The notes: generated by a model from the letters alone, not told the origin. A stretch of 64,000 bases of DNA from Rhizobium rhododendri (GCF_007000325.2 NZ_CP117267.1:558001-622000); one strand, 5' to 3'; counted from the first letter of the stretch, positions 26,670-36,809 are shown. Numbers and translations: made by a program.

Positions 26670-27686
26670 TTGACTGATGTACCTGAGTTCTCCCACCGCC
26701 GCCGTGCTGTTCTGACCGGCCTTGCCGCAAGCGTGCTCCTTCCGATCTCCGCCCGTGCAGCCTCCGTTGCCTCCCGCGCCACCACGCCGCCTGCTGCTTC
26801 GACGACACCACCGGCGCCGGCGGCCGCTGCGCAGCCGGCCCCGGCTGCAAAGGCATCGGATGTTTCCAACACCGCACCGGCGCAGATGAGCGGCGATTAT
26901 CAGCGGGAGCGCCGCAAGTTCCGCACCAACCTGCTCGTCAAGGGACCGGCGCCGGATAAATACGAAGCGCTCGTCGCTCCCGAAGGTGCAAACCAGATCT
27001 TCTACCGCAGCGGCTATGGCGGAGAGCTCGAGCTTGTCGCCTGGGTGTCGCGCTTCGAGCGCACCCGTACGCCGCGCCCGGCAGTCCTCTTCCTGCATGG
27101 CGGCAATGCGATCGGCCAGGGCCACTGGCAGCTGATGAAGCCATACATAGATGCCGGCTATGTGGTGATGATCCCCAGCATGCGCGGCGAAAATGGCCAG
27201 AAGGGTAACTTCTCCGGCTTCTACGACGAGGTAGACGACGTGCTGGCCGCCTCGGACCGGCTGCGCCACATGCCGGGCGTCGATCCGCATCGCATGTTCC
27301 TCGCCGGCCACAGCATCGGCGGCACGCTGGCCATGCTGACGGCGATGTCGACGCGGCGTTTTCGCGCCGCCGCGCCGATCTCGGGAAATCCGGACTCTTT
27401 CGCCTTCTTCAACAGGTACCCGCAGGATATCCGCTTCGACGACAAGGACCCGCGCGAATTCCAGATGCGCTCGCCTGTCTGCTATGCTCACAGCTTCAAG
27501 TGCCCGATGAAGGTGATGCACGGCTCGGAAGAGGTGCACTTCGTCACCCGCGTCGGCGTCCTGTCGAAACGGGCCCGCGAGGCGCATGTCAACATGGACG
27601 TCGACGTCATCCCGGGCGGCCACTTTTCTGCTCTGCCGGCCGAAATCGAACGCAGTATCCAGTTCTTCAAGGGTATTGCGGCCTAG
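26670..27686 (+). CDS. Exported alpha/beta hydrolase
   Basis: About 338 residues. The N-terminus (HRRRAVLTGLAASVLLPISARA) is a twin-arginine-like signal, followed by a low-complexity Ala/Pro linker and an alpha/beta hydrolase domain (prolyl-oligopeptidase/dienelactone-hydrolase type) with nucleophile elbow GHSIGG, oxyanion-type LFLHGGNAIGQGHW and catalytic His in PGGHFSALP. TTG 26670 with GGAG 8 bases upstream is preferred; TTG 26607 is the outer limit of the frame. There is no good ATG. Substrate unknown. Confidence 0.82.
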   Translation: MTDVPEFSHRRRAVLTGLAASVLLPISARAASVASRATTPPAASTTPPAPAAAAQPAPAAKASDVSNTAPAQMSGDYQRERRKFRTNLLVKGPAPDKYEALVAPEGANQIFYRSGYGGELELVAWVSRFERTRTPRPAVLFLHGGNAIGQGHWQLMKPYIDAGYVVMIPSMRGENGQKGNFSGFYDEVDDVLAASDRLRHMPGVDPHRMFLAGHSIGGTLAMLTAMSTRRFRAAAPISGNPDSFAFFNRYPQDIRFDDKDPREFQMRSPVCYAHSFKCPMKVMHGSEEVHFVTRVGVLSKRAREAHVNMDVDVIPGGHFSALPAEIERSIQFFKGIAA

Positions 27687-27710
27687 CCTGTCGCGCAAAA
27701 ATGGGCGGCG

Positions 27711-28016
27711 TTATCCGCAGAACACCCGTATCACGGTCGATTTCGGGTTGGTGACACTCTCGAATGCTGTGCCGCTGTGGACAAAATTGAGACGCGTGGG
27801 CGTATCTGTGGCGACACGTTCCTGGCTGCCGTAGTGGCGGGAGTCTCCGGGTATTTTGAGCCCCACTGTCGCAGAGGATGGACCGCCTACGAACTTTTGA
27901 TATCGGGATGCACCACAGGCATCCGAGGTCGATGCCTGGTTTGACGGGGACGTGGTTGAGCATGCACTCAGAAAAATCAGTGCCGAAAAGATTGATGCTA
28001 TCGGTGAAGGTTTCAA
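27711..28016 (-). CDS. Lipoprotein, peptidase inhibitor I78 family
   Basis: A 101-residue protein with a lipoprotein signal (lipobox LSAC, C19) and an I78-type inhibitor domain (DACGASRYQKFVGGPSS, with the C-terminal RLNFVHSGTAFESVTNPKSTVIRVFCG, also typical). Two cysteines may form a disulfide. Such proteins inhibit serine proteases such as elastase or subtilisin in the periplasm or at the surface. Convergent with the exported hydrolase gene. Confidence 0.85.
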   Translation of the reverse strand: MKPSPIASIFSALIFLSACSTTSPSNQASTSDACGASRYQKFVGGPSSATVGLKIPGDSRHYGSQERVATDTPTRLNFVHSGTAFESVTNPKSTVIRVFCG

Positions 28017-28155
28017 GGTTGTGCCTTTTGCGTGATGGTTTGCTCTATCTCTTCTTTATCAGAGGCATAGACATTGCCACCCCATCATTGCCGATGCAAC
28101 CGACCTGGTAAATCTCAACACAGGATAGAATATGGCGCCCTTCCCGTGGCCGTCG

Positions 28156-30291
28156 TCACGCTGGCATCATCCGTTCGATCAGTGACTGCGCCGCCTCGGC
28201 GATGACGGTGCCGGGCGGGAAGATCGCGTCGGCGCCGGCGGCCCGGAGGGTGGCGAAATCTTGAGCCGGAATGACGCCGCCGACCGCGATCAGGATGCTG
28301 GCGCCACCCCTGCGGGTGAGGGCGCTTTTCAACTCCGGCACCAGCGTCAGGTGACCGGCGGCCAGCGAAGACGCGCCGACGATATCGACGCCTTCGCGCA
28401 CCGCAAGATCGGCCACTTCCTCCGGCGTCTGGAACATCGTGCCGACGACGACGTCGAAGCCGATATCGGCAAAGGCCGAAGCGATGACCTTCTGGCCCCG
28501 GTCGTGGCCGTCCTGGCCCATCTTGGCAACCAGAATGCGCGGCGCCGCACCCCGTGCTCTCCGGAACCCCTCGACGGCGGCAACGGCGGCGTTGAACACA
28601 GGATCGTTGTCGCCGACCTGGCTGCGGTAGACGCCGGAGATCGTCTGCACTTCGGCCACATGCCGGCCGAATGCCTTTTCCATCGCCAGCGAGATCTCGC
28701 CGACGGTAGCCCTTGCGCGCGCCGCCTTGACCGCGAGATCGAGCAGGTTGCCCTCTCCATTGCGGGCCGCCAGCGTCAGCGCATCCAGCGCCTGCTCCGT
28801 GGCGGCGGTATCGCGCAAACCCTTCAACTGCTGCAGCTTCGACAATTGCCGGGCGCGCACCTCGGAGTTGTCGATCGTCAGCACATCTACGTCGCGCTCC
28901 TCGGCGAGGCGGGAGACATTGAGCCCGACAACCACCTGCCGGCCGCTGTCGATACGCGCCTGCGTCCGGGCTGCGGCTTCCTCGATGCGCAGCTTGGGAA
29001 TACCGGTTTCGATGGCTTTCGCCATGCCGCCGAGCGCCTCGACCTCCTCGATATGGCTTAGCGCCCGGGCAGCGAGATCGTGGGTCAGCCGTTCCACATA
29101 GGCCGAGCCGCCCCAGGGATCGATGATGCGGCTGGTGCCGGATTCCGTCTGCAGAAGGATCTGCGTGTTGCGGGCAATGCGGGCGGAATGATCAGTTGGC
29201 AGCGCCAGCGCCTCGTCGAAGGCGTTGGTGTGCAGCGACTGGGTATGCCCCTGCGTCGCCGCCATCGCCTCGACCATGGTTCTGACGATGTTGTTCATCG
29301 GGTCCTGCGCCGTCAGGGACCAGCCGGAGGTCTGGCAATGGGTGCGTAGCGCCAGCGACTTCGGATCCTTCGGCGCAAAATTCTTCTGCATCAGTGCCGC
29401 CCAGAGCAGTCGCGCGGCCCTGAGCTTTGCCACCTCCATGAAGAAGTTCATCCCGACGGCCCAGAAGAACGACAGGCGCGGGGCAAACTTGTCGATATCG
29501 AGCCCGGCAGCAACGCCGGCCCGCGCATAGTCGATGCCGTCGGCAATCGTGTAGGCAAGTTCAAGGTCAGCCGTCGCACCGGCTTCCTGCATGTGGTAGC
29601 CGGAAATCGAAATGGAGTTGAATTTCGGCATCCTTCGGCTGGTATAGCTGAAGATGTCCGAGACGATCCGCATCGAGGGCTGCGGCGGATAGATATAGGT
29701 GTTGCGGACCATGAACTCCTTGAGAATGTCGTTCTGGATGGTGCCGGACAACTTGTCCTCGGACGCGCCCTGTTCCTCGGCGGCAACGATGTAGAGCGCC
29801 ATGATCGGCAGCACCGCACCGTTCATCGTCATCGAAACGCTCATCTCGCCAAGCGGAATGCCGTCGAACAGCTGCTGCATGTCGAGGATCGAATCGATCG
29901 CCACGCCGGCCATGCCGACATCGCCGGCGACGCGCGGATGGTCGCTGTCATAGCCGCGATGGGTGGCAAGGTCGAAGGCCACCGAAAGCCCCTTCTGTCC
30001 GGCCGCCAGATTGCGCCGGTAAAATGCGTTCGACGCCTCGGCCGTCGAGAAACCGGCATATTGGCGGATCGTCCATGGCTGCTGGACATACATCGTCGGG
30101 TAGGGGCCCCGGATGAAGGGCGCTGCCCCCGGATAGGTCTCGAGAAACGGGACATTGGTCAGTTCCGCCTCGCCATAGCGACGGTTGACGTCAATCCCCT
30201 CAGGCGTCTCCCAGGCATCACCGGCTTCGGCGACCGTCGGAAGGTTAGGGCGAACCCAGGGCAGGACTGAAAAATCAGGAATGCGGCTCAT
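28156..30291 (-). CDS. scpA: Methylmalonyl-CoA mutase, large (catalytic) subunit
   Basis: A 711-residue B12-dependent mutase that interconverts methylmalonyl-CoA and succinyl-CoA. Substrate-binding TIM barrel in the first ~530 residues ([47 protein letters not shown]), and C-terminal B12-binding domain with DxHxxG in [15 protein letters not shown] 30291 has GGGAG upstream; the longer frame to 30402 covers repeat sequence. Follows the small subunit on the same strand, separated by 646 bp with two hairpin repeats. Needed in propionate and polyhydroxybutyrate/ethylmalonyl-CoA related metabolism; also called bhbA in Sinorhizobium. Confidence 0.95.
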   Translation of the reverse strand: MSRIPDFSVLPWVRPNLPTVAEAGDAWETPEGIDVNRRYGEAELTNVPFLETYPGAAPFIRGPYPTMYVQQPWTIRQYAGFSTAEASNAFYRRNLAAGQKGLSVAFDLATHRGYDSDHPRVAGDVGMAGVAIDSILDMQQLFDGIPLGEMSVSMTMNGAVLPIMALYIVAAEEQGASEDKLSGTIQNDILKEFMVRNTYIYPPQPSMRIVSDIFSYTSRRMPKFNSISISGYHMQEAGATADLELAYTIADGIDYARAGVAAGLDIDKFAPRLSFFWAVGMNFFMEVAKLRAARLLWAALMQKNFAPKDPKSLALRTHCQTSGWSLTAQDPMNNIVRTMVEAMAATQGHTQSLHTNAFDEALALPTDHSARIARNTQILLQTESGTSRIIDPWGGSAYVERLTHDLAARALSHIEEVEALGGMAKAIETGIPKLRIEEAAARTQARIDSGRQVVVGLNVSRLAEERDVDVLTIDNSEVRARQLSKLQQLKGLRDTAATEQALDALTLAARNGEGNLLDLAVKAARARATVGEISLAMEKAFGRHVAEVQTISGVYRSQVGDNDPVFNAAVAAVEGFRRARGAAPRILVAKMGQDGHDRGQKVIASAFADIGFDVVVGTMFQTPEEVADLAVREGVDIVGASSLAAGHLTLVPELKSALTRRGGASILIAVGGVIPAQDFATLRAAGADAIFPPGTVIAEAAQSLIERMMPA

Positions 30292-30410
30292 ACGATATCT
30301 CCCAAGCCCATGACCGGCACGAGTGCCCCGCCACGCCCCTTCATCAACAAGCCCAAAGACCACAGCCACCGGCTCATCGATTTTCGAAAGGCACCGCCCC
30401 ATTCGCCCTC

Positions 30411-30539
30411 ATTCCTGTGCTCGTTACAGGAATCCAGCCAAGGCGCGTCTGCGCCTTGAGGGGGCCGGTGCCACAAGCGCAAGAGTCTTTTCCGCCTAAG
30501 GACTTGGGCGTGCTGGATTCCTGTGACGAGCACAGGAAT
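30411..30539. repeat. Long palindromic repeat, copy 2
   Basis: Arms of 28 bases (30411-30438, 30512-30539) with one T:G mismatch. Same arm sequence as copy 1, and its loop is nearly identical with copy 3 (CCAAGGCGCGTCTGCGCCTTG start). Confidence 0.9.
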
Positions 30540-30700
30540 GAGGGAGGGGGATGCGCTCTGTGTCGCAAGATGGTCCTGTTTCCAGGAGGGGGCTGTCAGG
30601 CCGCATGGTCGTAAGGCAGATGTCACTCGGCCTTCTTGGCCACCTATCGATAACCTGCGCCCCGGGGCCACTCCCTTTTCCCGAGCATCACCCCATCCTC

Positions 30701-30837
30701 CCTCATTCCTGCGCTCGTCACAGGAATCCAGCCAAGGCGCGTCTGCGCCTTGAGGGGGCCGGTGCCACGAGCGCAAGAGTCTTTTCCGCCCAAGGACTTG
30801 GGCGTGCTGGATTCCTGTGACGAGCACAGGAATGAGG
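30701..30837. repeat. Long palindromic repeat, copy 3
   Basis: Arms of 32 bases (30701-30732, 30806-30837) with one mismatch. Nearly identical to copy 2 including the loop, in the same orientation, pointing to recent duplication or conversion. Confidence 0.9.
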
Positions 30838-30937
30838 GAGGGATCGGTACTGTCGTCGACTGTTTGGACATCGATATCCTCTTGCGGCCGTTGGCTTCGA
30901 GCCATCAAGTTCCGACCAGCGGCACCCTGTTCGACCA

Positions 30938-32308
30938 TCATAATACCGTCTCCTCGTCCCGTCGCACCAGCCGCACGCCGACAGTGGCAACTGTGGTCCG
31001 AGGTCCCAGCACCGTGACGAGCCGCTCCTTTTCCGCAGCAAACAGTGTCGTCCCTACAATCAGTCCAGACGGACGCTTCTGTCGGGATTGCGCCACCATC
31101 GATGCCAGGCTGCCATTGGCGATGGCGGTCTGCAAGCCGCCTGCGCGTTCGATATCGCCGAACAGCGCCCAGGCTTTTGCCGCAAGTGCATCGGTCAACG
31201 CCTCGAGGCCGCCGGAGCCTGCGGATGGGTCGGAGACGTGGTCGAGGTGGCTTTCGGCGGTCAATATAAGCTGCGTGTTGCGCGCCAGGCGTCGCGCCAG
31301 CGGGTCGGGAATGCCGTGGGCGAGGGTGTGGGGGAGGACGGCAATCTCGTCGGCGCCGCCCGTGCCGGCGGCAAATACCGCGATGGTGTTGCGCAGAATA
31401 TTGGTCTCGGGATCGCGTAGCGTCAGCATGCGGTAGCTGGTTTCAGTGAAAACATGCGGCCGTATCGCTGGATCGACACCGCAGGCTTCTGCGATGCGGG
31501 CAAAGAGCAGCCGCGCGGCGCGCACCTTGGCCATGGTAAGAAACTGGTCCTGGTCGGCGCAGAGGTTGAGACTGATGGCGCCGAGCACCGCTTCCGGCTC
31601 AATGCGCTCGGCCTCCAGGAGGCGCAGATAGGCAGCGATTGCCGCTGCCATGACGGCCAGTTCCTCCGCCTCGGTGCCGCCGGCATTATGGATGATCCGC
31701 CCGTCAGCGTTCAGGATGGTGCCGCCGCGTGCCAGCCCTTGCCGCTGCCGGAAGCGGGTGCCGAGGTCGGCCGTCTCGACAGGCCGTCCGCCAAAGGCCG
31801 CCGGGGTGAAGGGGTCGATGCCGAAATGCACTGTCTGCGGCAGGTACGCGCCGGACTGCATGAGGTCGTCGACGACGGAAACCGACTGGCCGCCCTGTTC
31901 CAGCCGCACCGAAACGGGATAGCCTGCGGTGGCGGCAAAGAGCGATGCGACAAGGGCCTCCTCGCCGGCACCGATCCCCGTACCAAAACCCTGGGCGCTG
32001 TCGTCAAACACCATGCTGACAGCCGTGGCGCCGTTGGCCAGATCGTCGGCCAGTTGCGACAAGGCGCGTGTTGCATCGGGATCGTCGATCCGCTGGGAGA
32101 TCGCCCAGGCCGCCGATGGCTGGCGACGCGCGAGCGGTGTTGCAGCCACACGTCTTTCGTAGAGCGGCTGGATGGCGATACCGTCGTCGGTCGCAGACAC
32201 CAGCGTGCGGTCGAAATCAGCGCCCTTCAGCGCCTTGCCAACCAGCGCCAGCCAAGCCTCGCGGTCTGTGGCGGCAAAAGCCTGCGGGTCGAGAATGTTC
32301 AGCGTCAT
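30938..32308 (-). CDS. Methylmalonyl-CoA mutase, small subunit (short form)
   Basis: A 456-residue homologue of the mutase barrel domain: MutA-like [40 protein letters not shown], and [22 protein letters not shown]. The usual MutA is about 600-640 residues with a degenerate B12 domain; here the C-terminus stops after the barrel, and no DxHxxG is seen. ATG 32308 has GAGGAGG upstream. Non-catalytic in the heterodimer; it stabilises the large subunit in Propionibacterium-type enzymes. It precedes the large-subunit gene by 646 bp. Confidence 0.88.
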   Translation of the reverse strand: MTLNILDPQAFAATDREAWLALVGKALKGADFDRTLVSATDDGIAIQPLYERRVAATPLARRQPSAAWAISQRIDDPDATRALSQLADDLANGATAVSMVFDDSAQGFGTGIGAGEEALVASLFAATAGYPVSVRLEQGGQSVSVVDDLMQSGAYLPQTVHFGIDPFTPAAFGGRPVETADLGTRFRQRQGLARGGTILNADGRIIHNAGGTEAEELAVMAAAIAAYLRLLEAERIEPEAVLGAISLNLCADQDQFLTMAKVRAARLLFARIAEACGVDPAIRPHVFTETSYRMLTLRDPETNILRNTIAVFAAGTGGADEIAVLPHTLAHGIPDPLARRLARNTQLILTAESHLDHVSDPSAGSGGLEALTDALAAKAWALFGDIERAGGLQTAIANGSLASMVAQSRQKRPSGLIVGTTLFAAEKERLVTVLGPRTTVATVGVRLVRRDEETVL

Positions 32309-32414
32309 ACGATCCTCCTCAGGTCGTTCTAAAGGAGCGAGGCGGCGTCGAAAACAACACATTGGATGGTTTCTCAAAATAACTGCGCCACCCAGCACAA
32401 TTTGGATGACAAGC

Positions 32415-32518
<104 letters not shown>

Positions 32519-32591
32519 CTGCACCCGACACCAGCCTCGCGCCAGCCGTGGCTGGCAGGGTGCTTTGGATTGCTCCTTTTGCGCGTTCTCG

Positions 32592-33404
32592 ATGATGGCT
32601 GGTCCTATGCTCCTTTCCCGTTTGCTGTTGCTGGCTTCGACTGTCTCCTGCCTCGCGCTGGCAAGTTGCAGCATCATTCCCGACACCGGCGCCACCGATC
32701 CGGATCGCTTTGCCCAGGAAACCGCGCCGGTCTTCTACCGGCCGGAAGGCATCGATCCCGAGAAGGTCAAGCGCCTGCCGGTGCAGCCGGTGCCCCAGGT
32801 GCGCAATATCTACCAGACTCAGTTTCACCAGACCTATGGCCTGCCGGTTTCCAATCCGGTGCACCAGGCAATGTATGCCCAGCAGCACGAAGACGATTTC
32901 ACGCTTCCGGCCATACCCTATTCCCGGATCGATCCGCGCTTCCTGCGCCAGGAGGTCAGCTATCAGTCGACCGAGCGGCCGGGCACCATCGTCGTCGATA
33001 CCCGGAACTACTTTCTCTATCTGGTCGAGGGCAACGGCAAGGCGATGCGCTACGGCGTAGGGCTCGGTCGCGAAGGCTATGCCTGGGCCGGGCGGGGCGT
33101 GGTGCAGTGGAAGCAGAAGTGGCCCCGCTGGACGCCGCCGGCGGAAATGGTGGCGCGCGAGCCGGACATGCGACCGATCTCGGCCGAGCGCGGCGGCATG
33201 AACCCGGGGCCGACCAACCCGCTGGGTGCCCGGGCGCTTTATATCTACAACAACGGCAAGGACACGCTGTACCGTGTCCACGGGACGCCGGACTGGCAGT
33301 CGATCGGCAAGCCGACATCGTCGGGCTGCGTGCGCATGCTCAACCAGGATGTCATCGATCTCTACAATCGCGTGCCGGCCCATACGCAAATTGTCGTGAT
33401 GTAG
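32592..33404 (+). CDS. L,D-transpeptidase lipoprotein
   Basis: A 270-residue YkuD-domain enzyme. The N-terminal signal ends in lipobox LASC (C26), so it is anchored in the outer or inner membrane facing the periplasm. The catalytic motif H230-x15-C246 (HGTPDW...SSGCVRM) is intact. It probably makes 3-3 peptidoglycan cross-links or attaches proteins to the wall. ATG 32592 is chosen at the start of the signal peptide; the frame is open 420 bases upstream through the heptamer array. Paralogue of the next gene. Confidence 0.92.
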   Translation: MMAGPMLLSRLLLLASTVSCLALASCSIIPDTGATDPDRFAQETAPVFYRPEGIDPEKVKRLPVQPVPQVRNIYQTQFHQTYGLPVSNPVHQAMYAQQHEDDFTLPAIPYSRIDPRFLRQEVSYQSTERPGTIVVDTRNYFLYLVEGNGKAMRYGVGLGREGYAWAGRGVVQWKQKWPRWTPPAEMVAREPDMRPISAERGGMNPGPTNPLGARALYIYNNGKDTLYRVHGTPDWQSIGKPTSSGCVRMLNQDVIDLYNRVPAHTQIVVM

Positions 33405-33572
33405 GCGTCTCAGTCTACTATTTTAGGAGCTGTTGCATAAGCGCGATAGCGGCGGAAGATCAGGCGCTTTAAAGGCTTGTTAAGCTTGAATGGTCTTCAA
33501 TCGGCGAAACTGATTCGGCACTTGTCGTTTTTGTCCGCCCGACGCCCCCGCACCATGGAATGATGTTCACAC

Positions 33573-34304
33573 ATGAACCTGCCTTCGTCTCTTTCACGCC
33601 GTAAATTTCTGACCTTCGCCGGCATCGGCGCCGCATCAACGCTCGCCGGCTGCGCCTCTTCGGCCGGTCCCGGCGGCCAGATCATCGAATACCGCAACCC
33701 GATGCCGATGATCAGCGGCTGGCTCGGCGGCAACGGCTATCGGGGCGAACAGCCAGATCCGGCCGTGATCTACGCTGCAATGGAAGACAACGGCTATCTC
33801 CTGCCGGCCATTCCGTATCAGCAGATCGACCCGAAGTTCTGGCGCCAGCGCGTCATCAACGACACCGGACAGCCGGCCGGCATGGTCATCGTCGATACAC
33901 GCACCCGCTTCCTCTACATCACCGAACCCGGCGGCACGGCAATGCGCTACGGCATCGGCGTCGGTCGCGAAGGCTTCGCTTGGCAGGGCACCGGCGTTAT
34001 CCAGTGGCGCCAGAAATGGCCACGCTGGAACCCACCGGACGAAATGGTTGCCCGTCAGCCGGAACTTGTCAAGTATTCGATCAAGAACGGCGGCATGGGC
34101 CCGGGCCTGAAGAACCCGCTCGGCGCGCGTGCTCTCTATATCTTCCAGGGCAAGCAGGACACGTTCTACCGCCTGCACGGTAATCCGGACTGGCATTCGA
34201 TCGGCAAGGCCGTATCGTCGGGCTGCATCCGCATGCTGAATCAGGACGTCATCGACGTCTACGACCGCGTGCCGGAAAAGGCACCGATCATGGTCATCCA
34301 GTAA
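33573..34304 (+). CDS. L,D-transpeptidase, Tat/lipoprotein signal
   Basis: A 243-residue YkuD enzyme, highly similar to the preceding gene over the catalytic domain (PAIPYQQIDPKFWRQ, RYGIGVGREGFAW, GARALYIF). N-terminus SRRKFLTFAGIGAASTLAGC combines a Tat motif with lipobox LAGC (C28). Catalytic H202 and C218 (HGNPDW...SSGCIRM) are present. The pair arose by duplication with divergence of the signal region: the first uses a Sec-like lipoprotein signal, this one Tat. Expected to modify peptidoglycan. Confidence 0.93.
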   Translation: MNLPSSLSRRKFLTFAGIGAASTLAGCASSAGPGGQIIEYRNPMPMISGWLGGNGYRGEQPDPAVIYAAMEDNGYLLPAIPYQQIDPKFWRQRVINDTGQPAGMVIVDTRTRFLYITEPGGTAMRYGIGVGREGFAWQGTGVIQWRQKWPRWNPPDEMVARQPELVKYSIKNGGMGPGLKNPLGARALYIFQGKQDTFYRLHGNPDWHSIGKAVSSGCIRMLNQDVIDVYDRVPEKAPIMVIQ

Positions 34305-34323
34305 TAGGCCTTGAAAATGCGGG

Positions 34324-34788
34324 TCAGTCTGATTTTGTCAGATTGGCCCGCAACTGCTGCAGGCGGTCGCGAAGACCTGCCATATCGTCGATGCTGCAGC
34401 CGATGGTCTCGCCGATGGCGAGCATGATGCCATCGACCTCACTTTTCATCGCCTCTCCCTTGTCGCTCAACGACACGATAAGCTGGCGTTCGTCCTCTGC
34501 ATCGCGTGTCCGGACGATAAGCCCGTTCTGCTCGAGACGCTTCAGCAGCGGCGACAGTGTTCCGGAATCGAGATCCAGCTGCTCGCCGATCGCCTTCACT
34601 GGCAGCCGGCTTTTCTCCCACAGCACCAGCATCACCAGATATTGCGGATAGGTCAGGCCGACGCGGTCGAGGATCGGCTTGTAGGCACGCGTAAACGCAT
34701 GCGCCGTGGCGTAGACGGCAAAGCACAATTGCCGCTCGAGGCGTTTTTCCTCGTCGGGCACCACTCGTCTTGTCACGTGCTCTGCCAT
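34324..34788 (-). CDS. ohrR: MarR family organic peroxide sensor
   Basis: A 154-residue MarR-type repressor. With ATG 34788 (AGGATG upstream) the reactive cysteine is C22 in RQLCFAVYA, and a second cysteine C131 fits the 2-Cys type OhrR that forms a disulfide with organic hydroperoxides. The winged helix segment LTYPQYLVMLVLWEKSRLPVKAIGEQLDLDSGTLSPLLKRLEQNGLIVR is canonical. Starts at 34812 or 34824 are possible but less likely. Divergent from ohr with a dyad in between. Confidence 0.95.
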   Translation of the reverse strand: MAEHVTRRVVPDEEKRLERQLCFAVYATAHAFTRAYKPILDRVGLTYPQYLVMLVLWEKSRLPVKAIGEQLDLDSGTLSPLLKRLEQNGLIVRTRDAEDERQLIVSLSDKGEAMKSEVDGIMLAIGETIGCSIDDMAGLRDRLQQLRANLTKSD

Positions 34789-34852
34789 TTCATCCTGCCG
34801 TTCAGTTCCCATGTAATTGCCCACAGGGGCTTTCCAAAATCAAACCGCAAAT

Positions 34853-34873
34853 ATCTATTGCACACAATTAGAT
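34853..34873. promoter_or_regulatory. Candidate OhrR operator
   Basis: ATCTA-N11-TAGAT dyad with inner TTG/CAA, in the AT-rich region between ohrR and ohr. Fits a MarR-type operator overlapping both promoters. Confidence 0.55.
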
Positions 34874-34933
34874 TTCGCGATATATAAAATCATCCAACCG
34901 AGCAAGATCGTCCAACCGAGAAGGAAACGCGAT

Positions 34934-35356
34934 ATGCCTATTCTCTACACCACCAAGGCTTCTGCAACAGGCGGCCGTGCAGGCCACGCAGCATCTGAAA
35001 ACGGCGCACTCGATGTGACGCTGACGGTTCCGAAGGAGCTGGGCGGCGACGGCGCTGCCGGCACCAATCCTGAACAGCTGTTTGCTGCCGGTTATTCCGC
35101 CTGCTTCCTCGGCGCATTGAAGTATGTCGCCGGCCAGCAGAAGGTCAGCATCCCGGATGACACAAAGATCACCGCAACGGTCGGCATCGGCCCGCGCGAA
35201 GACGGCACCGGCTTCGGTATCGAAGTGGCGCTGTCCGTCCACATCCCGGGCATGGAAAAGGCCGAGGCTGAAAAGCTCGCCGCTGCCGCCCACATCGTCT
35301 GCCCCTACAGCCACGCAATGCGCACCACGACCGAAGTGCCGGTCACCGTCGCCTGA
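34934..35356 (+). CDS. ohr: Organic hydroperoxide resistance protein
   Basis: A 140-residue OsmC/Ohr thiol peroxidase that reduces organic hydroperoxides. The catalytic cysteines C57 (AGYSACF) and C123 (IVCPYS), Glu49 and Arg16 are all present. Length and the divergent ohrR confirm the assignment. A clear terminator follows at 35378-35412. Confidence 0.97.
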   Translation: MPILYTTKASATGGRAGHAASENGALDVTLTVPKELGGDGAAGTNPEQLFAAGYSACFLGALKYVAGQQKVSIPDDTKITATVGIGPREDGTGFGIEVALSVHIPGMEKAEAEKLAAAAHIVCPYSHAMRTTTEVPVTVA

Positions 35357-35377
35357 GCCAGCATTTGTTGTGAGACG

Positions 35378-35412
35378 AAGGGCCTTCTCCCAGCCGGGAG
35401 GGGGCCTTTTTT
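35378..35412 (+). terminator. Rho-independent terminator after ohr
   Basis: Stem AAGGGCC..CTCCC / GGGAG..GGCCTT followed by six T. It lies 22 bases after the ohr stop. Confidence 0.75.
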
Positions 35413-35587
35413 GTCCTGGAACAAGATGATGATGTTGGCGAGGAGCGCTGCCGCTAAACACAACGGTTGCGCATGAGGGGAAATCCCGAAACTGCTTCGA
35501 GCAAATCAAAGTCAAACTGCATGAGACCAGGATGACGAGACGGCGGCAAGGCGATAATCGCCGCCGTCCCACTTCATCGAGGCTAGA

Positions 35588-36709
35588 TCAGACCAGTTGG
35601 CCGAAATCGGCAGGACTGAAGTCCTTGAGAGCGGCGGTTTCGCCCGAATGGATCTTGGCGGCCCAGGCCGGATCACTGATCAGCGCACGGCCGACCGCAA
35701 TGAGGTCGAACTCTTCGCGCTCCATCCGGCGCACCAGATTGTCGAGACCGGTCGGCGTAGAGCTTTCGCCGCCGAAAGCAGCCATGAAATCGCCGGAGAG
35801 GCCGACCGAGCCGACGCTGATAGTGGCAGCGCCGGTGAGCTTCTTCGCCCAGCCTGCAAAGTTCAGGCCGTTCTCTCCGTCTATCTCGGCAAATTCAGGC
35901 TCCCAGAAACGACGCTGCGAGCAATGCAGCACGTCGACCCCGGCTTCGACCAGCGGCACCAGCCAGTCCGCCATTTCATCCGGGGTTTCCGCCAGGCGGG
36001 CCTTGTAGTCCTGCTGCTTCCACTGACTGAGGCGCAGGATGATCGGATAGTTCGGACCGACTGCGGCGCGGATGGCTTTGACAACTTCGATCGGGAAGCG
36101 CGAGCGTTCCTTGATCGACGTGCCGCCAAACCGGTCGTCGCGGACATTGGTAAGGCCCCAGAAGAACTGGTCGAGCAGATAGCCATGGGCGCCGTGGATT
36201 TCGAGTGTGTCGAAGCCCAGGCGCTTGCTATCTGCGGCAGCGCGCGCATAGGCGGCAAGCGTGTCAGCGATGGTCTCGTCGCTCATTGCCTCGCCGAATG
36301 GTGCGTCTGGAGCCTCGAGACCCGATGGGCTCTCGATCGGCGATGGCGGAACCCACTCGGTTCGGGCATTCCTGACGGCGCCGACATGCCAGATCTGCGG
36401 CCCCATCTTGCCGCCGGCTTTGTGGACGGCGTCGATGACGTTGCTCCAGCCGGAAAGCGATGCTTCGCCATGGAAGAACGGCACATTGGGATCATTCTTG
36501 GCGGCCGGGCGGTCAATCGCCGTGCCTTCCGAAAGGATCAGTCCGACTTCGTTTTCGGCGCGACGGCGGTAATAGGCGGTGACGTTGTCGCCCGGTACGC
36601 CGTCCGGCGAGAACGAGCGCGTCATCGGCGCCATGACGATGCGGTTCTTCAGTTCCAGCGACTTGACGCGGAAGGGCTGGAACAAGGAGGATACGTCTGT
36701 TGAACTCAT
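35588..36709 (-). CDS. NADH:flavin oxidoreductase, Old Yellow Enzyme family
   Basis: A 373-residue FMN-dependent ene-reductase (NemA/OYE type). Features: VMAPMTRSFSPDGVPGDN, LILSEGTAIDRPA, QIWHVGAV, the HGAHGYLLDQFFWGLTNVRDDRFGGTSIKERSRF signature and SVGSVGLSGDFM. Reduces alpha,beta-unsaturated carbonyls, quinones or nitro compounds. ATG 36709 chosen with GGAGCC upstream; the frame permits 36724. Divergent from an HxlR regulator with dyads in between, so likely induced by reactive electrophiles. Confidence 0.93.
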   Translation of the reverse strand: MSSTDVSSLFQPFRVKSLELKNRIVMAPMTRSFSPDGVPGDNVTAYYRRRAENEVGLILSEGTAIDRPAAKNDPNVPFFHGEASLSGWSNVIDAVHKAGGKMGPQIWHVGAVRNARTEWVPPSPIESPSGLEAPDAPFGEAMSDETIADTLAAYARAAADSKRLGFDTLEIHGAHGYLLDQFFWGLTNVRDDRFGGTSIKERSRFPIEVVKAIRAAVGPNYPIILRLSQWKQQDYKARLAETPDEMADWLVPLVEAGVDVLHCSQRRFWEPEFAEIDGENGLNFAGWAKKLTGAATISVGSVGLSGDFMAAFGGESSTPTGLDNLVRRMEREEFDLIAVGRALISDPAWAAKIHSGETAALKDFSPADFGQLV

Positions 36710-36740
36710 GGAAAGGCTCCGCATTGATGATGCGGCAGAT

Positions 36741-36761
36741 TAGTATATCCTGGATACCTAG
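36741..36761. promoter_or_regulatory. Candidate HxlR operator 1
   Basis: TATCC-T-GGATA, perfect 5-bp arms, within TAGTATATCC/GGATACCTA. It lies 32 bases before the OYE start. Confidence 0.45.
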
Positions 36762-36790
36762 TGTCAATCAGGCACTTTTCGGCCACTAGG
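36757..36790. promoter_or_regulatory. Candidate HxlR operator 2
   Basis: CCTAGTG (36757-36763) and CACTAGG (36784-36790), perfect 7-bp inverted arms 20 bases apart, adjoining the HxlR start (20 bp away). Confidence 0.45.
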
Positions 36791-36809
36791 TTGCTCAAAG
36801 GAAACCACC

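Larger units (their letters stand above)
30292..30937. other. Gap between mutase subunit genes, repeat-filled
   Basis: 646 bp with no convincing gene. It contains two near-identical hairpin repeats (30411-30539, 30701-30837) separated by 161 bp. The open frames here (for example 30288-30941) are translations of the repeat, recognised by the recurring IPVLVTGIQ. Confidence 0.8.

Noticed and set aside
30288..30941. 217-residue frame between mutase genes
   Set aside because: It is a translation of the hairpin repeats (IPVLVTGIQ occurs twice) and so not a gene.
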